Shown: piece by piece, positions 7,993 to 15,242 of the stretch | Numbering within the stretch: position 1 is the first letter of the stretch | Layout: every line of letters starts with the position of its first letter | Assembly (NCBI GenBank): GCA_026002025.1 | Contig: BOAU01000042.1 | Span: forward strand, 1 to 17,788 | Length of the DNA stretch: 17,788 bases | Source of the DNA: Spirochaetia bacterium | GTDB lineage: Bacteria > Spirochaetota > Spirochaetia > Treponematales > Breznakiellaceae | Direction of reading: 5' to 3' | The notes under the pieces: model-generated | What the model was told of the DNA's origin: nothing | What the model saw: the letters and a program-made list of their open reading frames with translations, nothing else | Database searches by the model: none | Translations under genes and position numbers: made by a program

Positions 7993-8002
7993 AAATCATT
8001 CA

Positions 8003-8018
8003 ATCGAAACGATTCGAT
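8003..8018. promoter_or_regulatory. LacI-type operator at the transporter promoter
   Basis: ATCGAAACGATTCGAT, an imperfect palindrome with a central CG typical of LacI-family operators. It lies just downstream of the predicted transcription start and upstream of the ribosome-binding site AAAGGAGG (8021-8028). It matches the core of the GH3-side operator at 15 of 16 positions in the same orientation on the plus strand. Confidence 0.75.
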
Positions 8019-8033
8019 GAAAAGGAGGCCTTC

Positions 8034-8966
8034 ATGGTATCGGTTCACCGGCCTTTATTGAAACGCCATATACAGCGCATAATTGATCAGCGGTATCTTT
8101 TGCTGCTCTCACTGCCCTTTGTTATCTGGCTGATCATCTTCAGGTACATCCCCCTGGTGGGGTGGACCATGGCTTTTCAGGATTATAAGCCCCAATTCAG
8201 CTTTTTTTCCCAAACCTGGGTGGGGTTCAAGCACTTTGCCGCGCTTTTTAAGGCGCCCATGTTCTATCAGGCCCTGCAAAATACCCTGGGGATGAGTATT
8301 TTGGGGCTGGTATTCGGTTTTACCACATCCATTACCTTTGCGGTGCTGATGAATGAACTGCGGGTTCTGCACTTTAAGCGTTTTACCCAGACCGTTTCCT
8401 ACCTGCCCCATTTTGTCTCCTGGGTGATCGTGGCGAATATTGTCACCACCATCCTTTCCCCTACGGGGCCGATCAATGAACTCCTGGTCCAACTGGGCAT
8501 ACTCAAGGAGCCCTTTAACTTTATGATCCAGAAGAACCTGTTCTGGTGGATCGTGGTCATTTCGGACATCTGGAAGGAGACCGGCTGGAACGCCATCATC
8601 TATCTGGCTGCAATAACCGGCATTGATGCGGCCATTTACGAGGCTGCGGAGATTGACGGGGTAAACCGTATGCAAAAAATATGGTACATCACCCTGCCGG
8701 GCATCAAATCCACCATCGTCATTCTGCTGATCATGAGCGTCGGGAACATGATCAACATCGGCTTTGAAAAACAGATGCTTCTGGGCAACAGCGTGGTAGG
8801 CACCAAGTCCCTGGTTTTGGACAAATACGCCCTGGACTACGGCATCGGCCTGTTCCGCTATTCCTATGGGACCGCCATCGGCATCTTTAAGTCGGTGGTG
8901 AGTATCATTCTGCTGATTGCCGCGAATACCGTAGCCAAACGGGTCGGCGATGAACGGCTTATATAG
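8034..8966 (+). CDS. Carbohydrate ABC transporter permease, LplB-like
   Basis: Inner-membrane permease of the CUT1 carbohydrate importer class, 310 residues. It shows hydrophobic segments at about 21-45, 85-107, 122-141, 170-192, 225-245 and 283-300. The EAA loop that contacts the ATPase is at about 203-223 (E-A-A-E-I-D-G-V-N ... I-T-L-P-G). The N-terminal pattern (Y-L-L-L-L-S-L-P-F-V then F-R-Y-I-P-L-V-G-W-T-M-A-F-Q-D-Y-K-P) is characteristic of LplB/YteP-type permeases for complex oligosaccharides. Start: ATG with AAAGGAGG five bases upstream. It is first in a three-gene operon and would pair with the next permease; no ATPase is encoded nearby. Its expression is probably controlled by the operator at 8003. 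Confidence 0.93.
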   Translation: MVSVHRPLLKRHIQRIIDQRYLLLLSLPFVIWLIIFRYIPLVGWTMAFQDYKPQFSFFSQTWVGFKHFAALFKAPMFYQALQNTLGMSILGLVFGFTTSITFAVLMNELRVLHFKRFTQTVSYLPHFVSWVIVANIVTTILSPTGPINELLVQLGILKEPFNFMIQKNLFWWIVVISDIWKETGWNAIIYLAAITGIDAAIYEAAEIDGVNRMQKIWYITLPGIKSTIVILLIMSVGNMINIGFEKQMLLGNSVVGTKSLVLDKYALDYGIGLFRYSYGTAIGIFKSVVSIILLIAANTVAKRVGDERLI

Positions 8967-8975
8967 GAGCGCAAA

Positions 8976-9872
8976 ATGACCATAAAACAATCGAAGGCCG
9001 CCAATACCGCCGCTGACGCTGTCATCGTCCTGATAATGTGCTTCATCATCGTGATAACCCTCTATCCCTTCCTGAACGTGGTGGCAAAATCCTTTAACGA
9101 CCCCATTGATACGGTAAAAGGCGGTATTCATATCTGGCCCCGCTCCCCCACGCTGGATAACTACGCCGACCTCTTTTCTGCGGGGAGCAATTTGCCCGCG
9201 GCCTTCCGTATGTCCGTACTCCGTACCGTGGTGGGCACCATCACCGGGGTCCTCTGCTGTTCAATGTTCGCCTTTAGCCTGTCCCGGCGGGACTTCATGT
9301 TCCGGAAGGCCTTTACCACCCTGCTGGTTGTCACCATGTATGTGGGGGGCGGCATGATCCCGGAATACATGCTGATCCGTAACCTGGGCCTTATCAACAA
9401 CTTCTGGGTCTATATTATCCCCGGCCTGGTGAGCGCCTTTAACGTGATTATCATCAGGACATTCATCGAAGGTATACCGATTTCACTGCAGGAATCGGCG
9501 AAGATCGACGGCGCCAACGATATCCACATCTTTTTTACGATTATTCTGCCCCTCTGTATGCCGGTGCTGGCAACGGTGGCGCTCTTTGTCGCGGTGGGCC
9601 AGTGGAACAGTTGGTTCGACACCTACCTCTACGCCCGGGCGAATAAATTTTTGTCTACCCTGCAATTTGAGTTGATGAAGGTGCTGGACAGCGCCCAGAA
9701 CGTCAGTTCCAGCGCCGATGTCTATTCCGAAGGCCTGCGCAATGCCAAGCGCAACCCCGAGGCCCTCAAGATGGCAATTACGGTGGTTGCCACCGTACCG
9801 ATTTTGGCGGTGTATCCCTTCCTGCAGCGTTACTTTGTATCGGGGATGACCATCGGATCGGTAAAAGAGTAG
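8976..9872 (+). CDS. Carbohydrate ABC transporter permease, LplC/YtcP-like
   Basis: Second CUT1 permease, 298 residues, starting 9 bases after the stop of the first one; AGGAG overlaps that stop codon, so translation is probably coupled. Membrane segments are visible at about 13-35, 82-102, 111-130, 141-161, 185-209 and 267-285. The EAA-type loop is at about 173-193 (E-S-A-K-I-D-G-A-N-D ... I-I-L-P-L). The extracytoplasmic part contains I-W-P-R-S-P-T-L-D-N-Y, common in LplC/YtcP relatives. With the LplB-like protein it should form the heterodimeric channel that accepts substrate from the lipoprotein encoded next. Confidence 0.93.
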   Translation: MTIKQSKAANTAADAVIVLIMCFIIVITLYPFLNVVAKSFNDPIDTVKGGIHIWPRSPTLDNYADLFSAGSNLPAAFRMSVLRTVVGTITGVLCCSMFAFSLSRRDFMFRKAFTTLLVVTMYVGGGMIPEYMLIRNLGLINNFWVYIIPGLVSAFNVIIIRTFIEGIPISLQESAKIDGANDIHIFFTIILPLCMPVLATVALFVAVGQWNSWFDTYLYARANKFLSTLQFELMKVLDSAQNVSSSADVYSEGLRNAKRNPEALKMAITVVATVPILAVYPFLQRYFVSGMTIGSVKE

Positions 9873-9879
9873 TTCCTTT

Positions 9880-9896
9880 AGGGAGCGTTGCTCCCT
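9880..9896 (+). other. Intercistronic hairpin between permease and binding-protein genes
   Basis: AGGGAGC-GTT-GCTCCCT forms a perfect 7-bp stem 7 bases after the permease stop codon. No T-run follows, so it is more likely an mRNA-stabilising or processing structure than a terminator. Confidence 0.5.
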
Positions 9897-9924
9897 GGAG
9901 ATATAGTTTAAGAAGGAGTATTTA

Positions 9925-11589
9925 ATGAAGAAGCTGACAAAACAAATGCTGCCGGCGGCAGCGGTACTGCTCTGCGTAATGGCCCTTGCCTCATGCGGCG
10001 GGAAGAAGACCAATGCCGTAAAGGCAACCACGGCGGGGACGAAGACCCCAATCACCTTTACGTTCTTTAACGCGGACGCGACAGAGGATATGCCCTTTAC
10101 CGATCCGGTGGCGCAGAAGATCACCGAACTTACCGGTGTAACCCTGGAAGTTGACCGCGCGGTGGGGGGTGATACCCAGGCGATTCCGCTGATGATCGCC
10201 TCAGGGGAGTATCCCGACATCATTTACGCCAAAGGGGACCTGACCATGCTGATCGAATCCGGGGCGATTATTCCGCTGGATGATTTAATCGAAAAATATG
10301 GTAAAAACATGAAGGAACTCTACGGCGACCAACTGGTGCGCCTCCGGAACTCCCAGGCTGATCCTCAGATTTACCATGCGGGGACCTACGGCGTAAAGAC
10401 CGCGCTCTGGTCAACCGAAGGGCCGCTGCAGATTCAGCACGCCGTGTTGAAGGAACAGGGCTATCCCCGGATGCGTACCCTTGATGATTATGAGAAGGCG
10501 CTGAAAACATATCTGGCCAGGCATCCGACAATCAACGGGCAAAAGACCCTGGGCCTCTCCCTGCTGATCGATACCTGGCAGTGGTATATCGACTTGTCCA
10601 ATCCGGCGAACTACCTTATCGGGTACCCGGATGACGGTCAGTGGATTATCAATCAGGATACCCTGGAAGCGACCTACAAATTCCTGTATCCGGGCATGGA
10701 TGCCTATTATAAGTGGCTGAACCGCATGAACGCCGAAGGTATTCTGGACCCTGAATCCTTTACCCAGAAAGAGGATGTATGGAAGGCCAAAATTGCATCG
10801 GGCCGGGTACTCGGTATCGGCTATCCCCTCTGGGGTTATGGTGATGCCCGGACATCCCTTATCAAAGACGGAATGCCGGAGCGTACCTACGCTTATCCGC
10901 CTTTGACCATAAATGAAAACTATAGCTCCGCCATGCTTAAGGACTTCGGCTTTGGCGGCGGCTGGGGTATTGCCATCACCTCGACCTGCAAGGACCCTGA
11001 ACGGGCCTTTGAGTTCATTGACTGGATGTGCTCTGAACAGGCCCAGACCCTGACCAACTGGGGCCTTGAAGGGATCAATTATGATGTCATTAACGGTAAG
11101 CGGGTACAGAAGGCCAGCGACCGGGTACAGCAGGATACCGACCCCGACTACGGCAAAAAGACCGGTGTCGGCCGCTGGGCCTATCCCTTCCCCCAGCGTG
11201 GGGATGGCTATATTGATTCAACGGGCAACTACAATACCAAAAACAGCCCCGAAAATATCGTGGCGAATTATCTGCCGGTTGAAAAGGAAACCCTTGCCGC
11301 CTACGGCGCTACCATGTGGATAGACCTGTACCCGACCACCGAATCCCTTGGGGTATCCCGGCACGGGCAGGCATGGCAATATACCCTGCCGCCGGATGTG
11401 AACGCCAAGATCACCGAGGCCGATGAACTGGTAAAAGGCGCCCTTGCCAACATGATACTCGGCCCGCCTTCCGCCTTTGACGCCGCCTGGCAAAAAATGC
11501 TTTCCGACCTCCGCTCCATCGGTATTGAGGATGCGAACAAGGCGCTGACCGCGCTGGTGAAAGAAAAAATTACCATGTGGAACAATTAA
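9925..11589 (+). CDS. Extracellular sugar-binding lipoprotein, LplA-like
   Basis: Solute-binding protein of the carbohydrate importer, 554 residues, in the size range of LplA/YtcQ-type proteins, which are longer than typical sugar-binding proteins. The N-terminus is a lipoprotein signal: a positively charged start, a hydrophobic stretch and the lipobox L-A-S-C with Cys24 as the lipidated residue, then a Lys/Thr-rich linker (about 25-41). The mature part opens with I-T-F-T-F-F-N-A-D and contains I-A-S-G-E-Y-P-D-I-I-Y-A-K-G-D, the usual signature near the first lobe. It would capture the sugar outside the inner membrane and deliver it to the two permeases. Start: ATG with AAGGAG at 9913-9918. 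Being last in the operon, after a hairpin, is less common than being first. The ligand is unknown. Confidence 0.93.
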   Translation: MKKLTKQMLPAAAVLLCVMALASCGGKKTNAVKATTAGTKTPITFTFFNADATEDMPFTDPVAQKITELTGVTLEVDRAVGGDTQAIPLMIASGEYPDIIYAKGDLTMLIESGAIIPLDDLIEKYGKNMKELYGDQLVRLRNSQADPQIYHAGTYGVKTALWSTEGPLQIQHAVLKEQGYPRMRTLDDYEKALKTYLARHPTINGQKTLGLSLLIDTWQWYIDLSNPANYLIGYPDDGQWIINQDTLEATYKFLYPGMDAYYKWLNRMNAEGILDPESFTQKEDVWKAKIASGRVLGIGYPLWGYGDARTSLIKDGMPERTYAYPPLTINENYSSAMLKDFGFGGGWGIAITSTCKDPERAFEFIDWMCSEQAQTLTNWGLEGINYDVINGKRVQKASDRVQQDTDPDYGKKTGVGRWAYPFPQRGDGYIDSTGNYNTKNSPENIVANYLPVEKETLAAYGATMWIDLYPTTESLGVSRHGQAWQYTLPPDVNAKITEADELVKGALANMILGPPSAFDAAWQKMLSDLRSIGIEDANKALTALVKEKITMWNN

Positions 11590-11600
11590 AAAGAGACTCC

Positions 11601-11637
11601 GGGGCTGTCCGCCAAGCAGGATAGCCCCATTTTTTTT
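11601..11637 (+). terminator. Intrinsic terminator of the transporter operon
   Basis: A 10-bp stem (11601-11610 with 11619-11628; one G-U pair) with an 8-base loop, followed by A and eight T residues. It lies 11 bases after the binding-protein stop codon. The convergent TPR gene ends just beyond it; on the other strand the T-rich tail is poor. Confidence 0.9.
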
Positions 11638-11645
11638 GTACGGTA

Positions 11646-13787
11646 CTAGTTTTTCCGCTTTTTCGCCTCGTATTCATAACGATGAACGCTTTCCATTTCC
11701 CCCTTGTTCCGGGCGATCGTTGCCATCCACTGCCAGGGCCGGGGGTCCCTGGGGGCCCGTGCGGCGGCTTCCCGCAGGCAGTCGAAGGCCTTTTCCAAAT
11801 TTTTTTCCCGATAACGGAGGATGCCCAGGCTCAGGGGAATCTCCGCCGATGCGGTGAACAGGGGCATGGCCTTTTCCAGCACCGCGGCGGCATAAACACC
11901 GGCCCCGGCCCGTTCCAGGCAGCCCGAATATTCCAGCAGCAGGTTGATGTCCCGGGGCTTCTCCTTGAGCAGGGATTTAAGGAATACCGCCGCCTCCCGG
12001 TAGCGGGTGGTTTTGCGGTAGCCATAGGCCAGGACCCGGCGGAGGCTGGGGTTTGAGGGCTCCCATGACAGCAGGGTCTCCAGTTCCCTTACCGCCTCCT
12101 CATATTCAAAGGTATGGACAAGGTAGAGCGCCCGATCCCGGCGGATGCTGTAGTTATCCGGCCAGCGTTGTACATAGCGGTCATAGGCAGCCCGGAGTTC
12201 AACGGCCCATTGCTCTGCGGCGCGCTGTTCCGCGGCCTGAATTTTCCTGAGCCGTTCCCCGGCGGCAAGGATATCGGGATACCTGTTCACCGCTGTTACG
12301 GCCGCGGCAGGGGGAGTTTCACAGAGGGCTTCCAGTGCGGCAATTTCCCCCAGCCGGGCCCGCTCGTGGTCTTCCTGCACCTGGTATGTCTTGCGGAACC
12401 AGCCGAGGGATTCGGGAATAAGCCCCAGTTTGAGGTAACACTCAGCCAGATCGTACATCAGTTCCGGTTCCGGCCCCAGGGTGCGGACCGCTTCCTGCAA
12501 AAGCCCCAGAAGCTCCCGATCGTCTGTTTCGGTTTTGATCCGGTAGAGGAGGGTGAAGCGCCTGATCAGGGCCGGGTCGCCCTTCAAGGTCCTGATCCTG
12601 CCAAGGGCCTTGTTCAGGGCCTGCCAGTTTTCCCCCTCCCAGGCCACTAAAAGCCTTTCATACTGAATTTGGACTTCATCCCCCTGCATTTTGGCCGCAC
12701 GGTCAAGGTGATTCAGGGCAGATTTATAATCCTTAAGGTTCCGCAGGGCTTCGGCGTACATGGTGTGGACCAGGGAGCTCCGGCGTCCGGCATCATTGGC
12801 ATTTGGCTCCCGGCCTTGATTGCCGCTGCCGTGGGCCTTGAGCCAATTACGGCAGGCATCGGCGGCCCGCCGCCATTCTTCGTTTTCCAGAAAGGACCGG
12901 ATCATGAAGAAGTCCACGGTTTCGCTGTTCCAGTCCTGATTCGGGAGGCCCGCGTCCACGGAACGGATCTCTTCGATTTCCCGCAGGGCCTCGGCGCTAT
13001 GCCCCAGGGCCATGAGGATCGAGGCCCGGTACCAGCGGATGCGGAGGTCCTGGGGGGCATAACTTAAAGCCTGGGTATAATGTTCCAGGGCATCTTCAAA
13101 CCGCCCCAGTTCCCGGCAGGCCCGGCCCAGTTCCAGCCGGAGCAGGGTGATATTCCTGACACCCTCCGGGCCGTTATTCATGACAAAGCGGAGCATCTGG
13201 CTGCCGAGTTCGTAATTTTCGCTCCGGCAAAGCCTGATTCCCCGGATAAAGAGGGCGTTGATATAGGCGCGGTAGACCCGCTGCTGTTCGCTTTTGGGAA
13301 ACTCCTGTTCCGCCGCGATTTCCACCGCCTGTTGAAGGATATCCGCCGCATGCCCGGAATGGCGGGACTTGAGCCAGGCGGCGCCCAGCATGGCCATGGC
13401 CGGTACATTTTTGGGGGTCAGGTTCAGTGTTTTTTTGAGAAGGGGAACCGCCTTATTCGGCATCCCCAGGGCAAGATAGGTACGGCCCGCAAAGAAATAA
13501 CCCTGGCCGGACCGGGGCTTCAGCCTGATAAAGTCGTTAAAAGCCGCCAGCGCCCGTGAATAATCCTTGAGGGCGTGGAGAGAACGGCCCAGAAAAAGAT
13601 AGGCCTCGGGCGGCGCGTCAGGGCCGGCCAGAATCCCCATAAGGATACGGACCGCTTCCCGGTAATCCCGCCTGCTCCCCGCCCAGATGGCCTCTTCCAG
13701 ACCGCGGGCAGAGCCGGGGCCGGCCTTTCCAGTATCAGCCTTGCCGGTTCCGGCGGAGCCAGGGCCGGAATTCCTGGTTTTGCCCAC
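11646..13787 (-). CDS. Tetratricopeptide-repeat protein, cytoplasmic
   Basis: A 713-residue protein built almost entirely of TPR helical hairpins. Clear units start near residues 61 (A-Y-L-F-L-G-R-S-L-H-A-L), 95 (G-Y-F-F-A-G-R-T-Y-L-A-L) and 129 (P-A-M-A-M-L-G-A-A-W-L-K), with more around L-G-R-A-C-R-E-L-G-R-F-E-D-A-L and throughout the C-terminal half. Residues 3-29 are a Gly/Lys/Ala-rich disordered stretch. No signal peptide or membrane segment is seen, so it is probably a cytoplasmic scaffold. The start is GTG; AGGA overlaps the stop codon of pta and lies 4 bases from it, so expression is coupled to phosphotransacetylase. TPR proteins bind other proteins; no specific partner can be named. 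The gene converges on the transporter operon. Confidence 0.88.
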   Translation of the reverse strand: MGKTRNSGPGSAGTGKADTGKAGPGSARGLEEAIWAGSRRDYREAVRILMGILAGPDAPPEAYLFLGRSLHALKDYSRALAAFNDFIRLKPRSGQGYFFAGRTYLALGMPNKAVPLLKKTLNLTPKNVPAMAMLGAAWLKSRHSGHAADILQQAVEIAAEQEFPKSEQQRVYRAYINALFIRGIRLCRSENYELGSQMLRFVMNNGPEGVRNITLLRLELGRACRELGRFEDALEHYTQALSYAPQDLRIRWYRASILMALGHSAEALREIEEIRSVDAGLPNQDWNSETVDFFMIRSFLENEEWRRAADACRNWLKAHGSGNQGREPNANDAGRRSSLVHTMYAEALRNLKDYKSALNHLDRAAKMQGDEVQIQYERLLVAWEGENWQALNKALGRIRTLKGDPALIRRFTLLYRIKTETDDRELLGLLQEAVRTLGPEPELMYDLAECYLKLGLIPESLGWFRKTYQVQEDHERARLGEIAALEALCETPPAAAVTAVNRYPDILAAGERLRKIQAAEQRAAEQWAVELRAAYDRYVQRWPDNYSIRRDRALYLVHTFEYEEAVRELETLLSWEPSNPSLRRVLAYGYRKTTRYREAAVFLKSLLKEKPRDINLLLEYSGCLERAGAGVYAAAVLEKAMPLFTASAEIPLSLGILRYREKNLEKAFDCLREAAARAPRDPRPWQWMATIARNKGEMESVHRYEYEAKKRKN

Positions 13788-13793
13788 TTTTTC

Positions 13794-14831
13794 CTATTTT
13801 GAACGGGACAGGGTAACCGCGGCGGTGGTCACGATATCATCCACCGAAGCGCCCCGTGAAAGATCGCTGATGGGCTTCGCAAAGCCCTGGAGGAAGGGAC
13901 CGAAGGCTTCGGCCTTGCCCAGACGCTGGACCAGTTTGTAGCCGATATTGCCTGCCCCAAGATCGGGGAACACCAGGGTGTTGACCTTGCCCTTGATGGG
14001 GCTGCCCGGGGCCTTTTTGTCGGTCACCGAGGGCACCAGGGCGGCATCGGCCTGGAGTTCGCCGTCCACCACGAGGTCCGGGGCCCTGGCCTTTACCAGG
14101 GACAGGGCTTCCTGGACTTTTTTGACATCGGGATGATCCCCGCCGGAACCCTTGGAAGAGAAGGAGAGGAGGGCCACCGCAGGCTCTGCGCCGAGGAATT
14201 CCCGGCAGGACTGGGCGGCGCTGACGGCGATTTCCGCAAGCTGTTCCGCCGTGGGGTCCGGGACCACCGCGCAGTCGGAGAAGATAAGGGCCCCGTCCTT
14301 GCCCCAGTTTTTATCGGCGGTCTGCACCACAAAGCAGGATGATGCGGTCTTTGAGCCGGGAACCGTCCCGATAATGGCAAGCCCCGCCCTCAGCACATCC
14401 GCGGTGGTGCTTTCCGCCCCGGCAACCATGGCGTCCGCGTCTCCCAGGTGGACCATCATGGCCCCCCAGCGCAGGAAGTGGGTTATATCCTTCTTTGCCT
14501 TATCAAGGGTGATGGGTTTGTCGATGCTCTGCCCTTTTTTGATCTTTGCATCCTCTTTTGCCTTGAGGATATCAAAATAGGTTTGGGCATATTTTTCCGC
14601 CAGGGGGGAAGACTGGGGATCAATGACGTTGATGCCCCCCAAATCGACCCCTTCCCGATCGGCCGCAGCCTTGACCTCCGATCCTTTGCCCACCAGACTG
14701 ACCGAAGCCGCCAGTTTTTCATCAACGATGATCCGGGCAGCCTTAATGGTCCGGGGCTCGGTCCCCTCGGGGAGGACCAGCTTCTTCTGCAGTGATTTGG
14801 CCTTGGCCCGCATGTCTTTTACAAAATCCAT
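13794..14831 (-). CDS. pta: Phosphate acetyltransferase
   Basis: Interconverts acetyl-CoA plus phosphate with acetyl phosphate plus CoA, the first step of acetate formation with ATP yield in fermenters. The 345 residues are the short, stand-alone PTA_PTB enzyme without the N-terminal regulatory domains of the long E. coli form. Recognisable segments are [16 protein letters not shown] (17-32), [38 protein letters not shown] and, near the end, [14 protein letters not shown] (about 286-299). I place the start at the ATG at 14831, with AAGGAG 7 bases upstream; an in-frame ATG at 14867 would add 12 residues from the hairpin region and has no ribosome-binding site. An acetate kinase gene is not in the window. 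The TPR gene follows after 6 bases. Confidence 0.95.
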   Translation of the reverse strand: MDFVKDMRAKAKSLQKKLVLPEGTEPRTIKAARIIVDEKLAASVSLVGKGSEVKAAADREGVDLGGINVIDPQSSPLAEKYAQTYFDILKAKEDAKIKKGQSIDKPITLDKAKKDITHFLRWGAMMVHLGDADAMVAGAESTTADVLRAGLAIIGTVPGSKTASSCFVVQTADKNWGKDGALIFSDCAVVPDPTAEQLAEIAVSAAQSCREFLGAEPAVALLSFSSKGSGGDHPDVKKVQEALSLVKARAPDLVVDGELQADAALVPSVTDKKAPGSPIKGKVNTLVFPDLGAGNIGYKLVQRLGKAEAFGPFLQGFAKPISDLSRGASVDDIVTTAAVTLSRSK

Positions 14832-14841
14832 ATGTAACTCC

Positions 14842-14898
14842 TTATAATTGTGCGGCGGCTGCCGCACTGTATAATCGAAGCGGAACGAAGTTCCGCAT
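14842..14898 (-). CDS. Possible 18-codon leader ORF upstream of pta
   Basis: ATG at 14898 follows AAGGAG (spacing only 2 bases) and encodes [18 protein letters not shown], ending in a TAA that overlaps the ribosome-binding site of pta. The five consecutive Ala codons sit in the second hairpin. It could be a leader peptide that couples translation to pta, or a chance ORF; the short spacing argues against efficient initiation. Confidence 0.25.
   Translation of the reverse strand: MRNFVPLRLYSAAAAAQL
14850..14867 (-). other. Hairpin in the pta 5' leader (proximal)
   Basis: GTGCGGC-GGCT-GCCGCAC on the plus strand, a perfect 7-bp GC-rich stem ending about 8 bases from the pta ribosome-binding site. 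There is no U-run, so it is more likely a translational or stability element than a terminator. Confidence 0.5.
14880..14896 (-). other. Hairpin in the pta 5' leader (distal)
   Basis: GCGGAAC-GAA-GTTCCGC on the plus strand, a perfect 7-bp stem with a 3-base loop, 12 bp upstream of the proximal hairpin. It would sequester the start of the 18-codon leader ORF. Confidence 0.5.
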
Positions 14899-15034
14899 AA
14901 CTCCTTGTGTTGAGATTTAAATTAAGCAATAATACAAAGCATACCCTGTTCAGGGGACCGGCGCAAGATATAGGCGCCGCAAAAACCGGCATGGGGCTTT
15001 ACACACCCGCCCATCTCCTATAAACTGGATCATT

Positions 15035-15229
15035 ATGATATTCCCCCTGCAAGAATTGATCGAATACGATAAGAACATGTATGAAATTACCTCCGCCGCC
15101 TCCCGCCGTTCCTATCAGCTTTCCATGCTGAAGGACCCTGAGATTGAGGACAATGACGGCAAGGTGGTGTCCCTGGCTGCCCGGCAGGTGTTTACCGAAG
15201 AAATCGAATTCCGTCTGGACGTTCAATAA
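15035..15229 (+). CDS. rpoZ: Probable RNA polymerase omega subunit
   Basis: A 64-residue protein whose core, N-M-Y-E-I-T-S-A-A-S-R-R-S-Y-Q-L (about 14-29), fits the omega motif N-x-Y-E-L-x-x-x-A-A-x-R-A-x-Q-L, followed by G-K-V-V-S-L-A-A-R-Q-V-F-T-E-E-I-E-F-R-L, which matches the omega segment in which a short strand leads into a closing helix. Omega helps assemble and stabilise RNA polymerase by binding beta-prime. The ribosome-binding site is weak (GGA a few bases upstream). A TATAAA at 15019-15024 with TTTACA 15 bp before it could be the promoter, which would give a very short leader. miaA begins 14 bases downstream, so the two are likely cotranscribed. The family is short and divergent, hence the moderate confidence. 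Confidence 0.7.
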   Translation: MIFPLQELIEYDKNMYEITSAASRRSYQLSMLKDPEIEDNDGKVVSLAARQVFTEEIEFRLDVQ

Positions 15230-15242
15230 GCTTTTGCCCTCA

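Noticed and set aside
8109..9131. Long minus-strand open frame (340 codons) opposite the permease genes
   Set aside because: It is antisense to two clear ABC permeases, has a composition rich in His, Gln and Gly typical of reverse reading of membrane-protein codons, and shows no recognisable domain.
14832..14867. Longer pta start at the ATG at 14867
   Set aside because: It falls in the leader hairpin and lacks a ribosome-binding site, while the ATG at 14831 has AAGGAG at a good distance.
14998..15024. TTTACA-15 bp-TATAAA as a firm promoter for the omega-miaA operon
   Set aside because: The spacer is two bases short, and the implied leader would be only a few bases, so I mention it only as a possibility.
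15144..15242. Longer miaA start at the ATG at 15144
   Set aside because: It would add 33 residues overlapping the omega-like gene before the P-loop; MiaA proteins begin directly before the P-loop strand.
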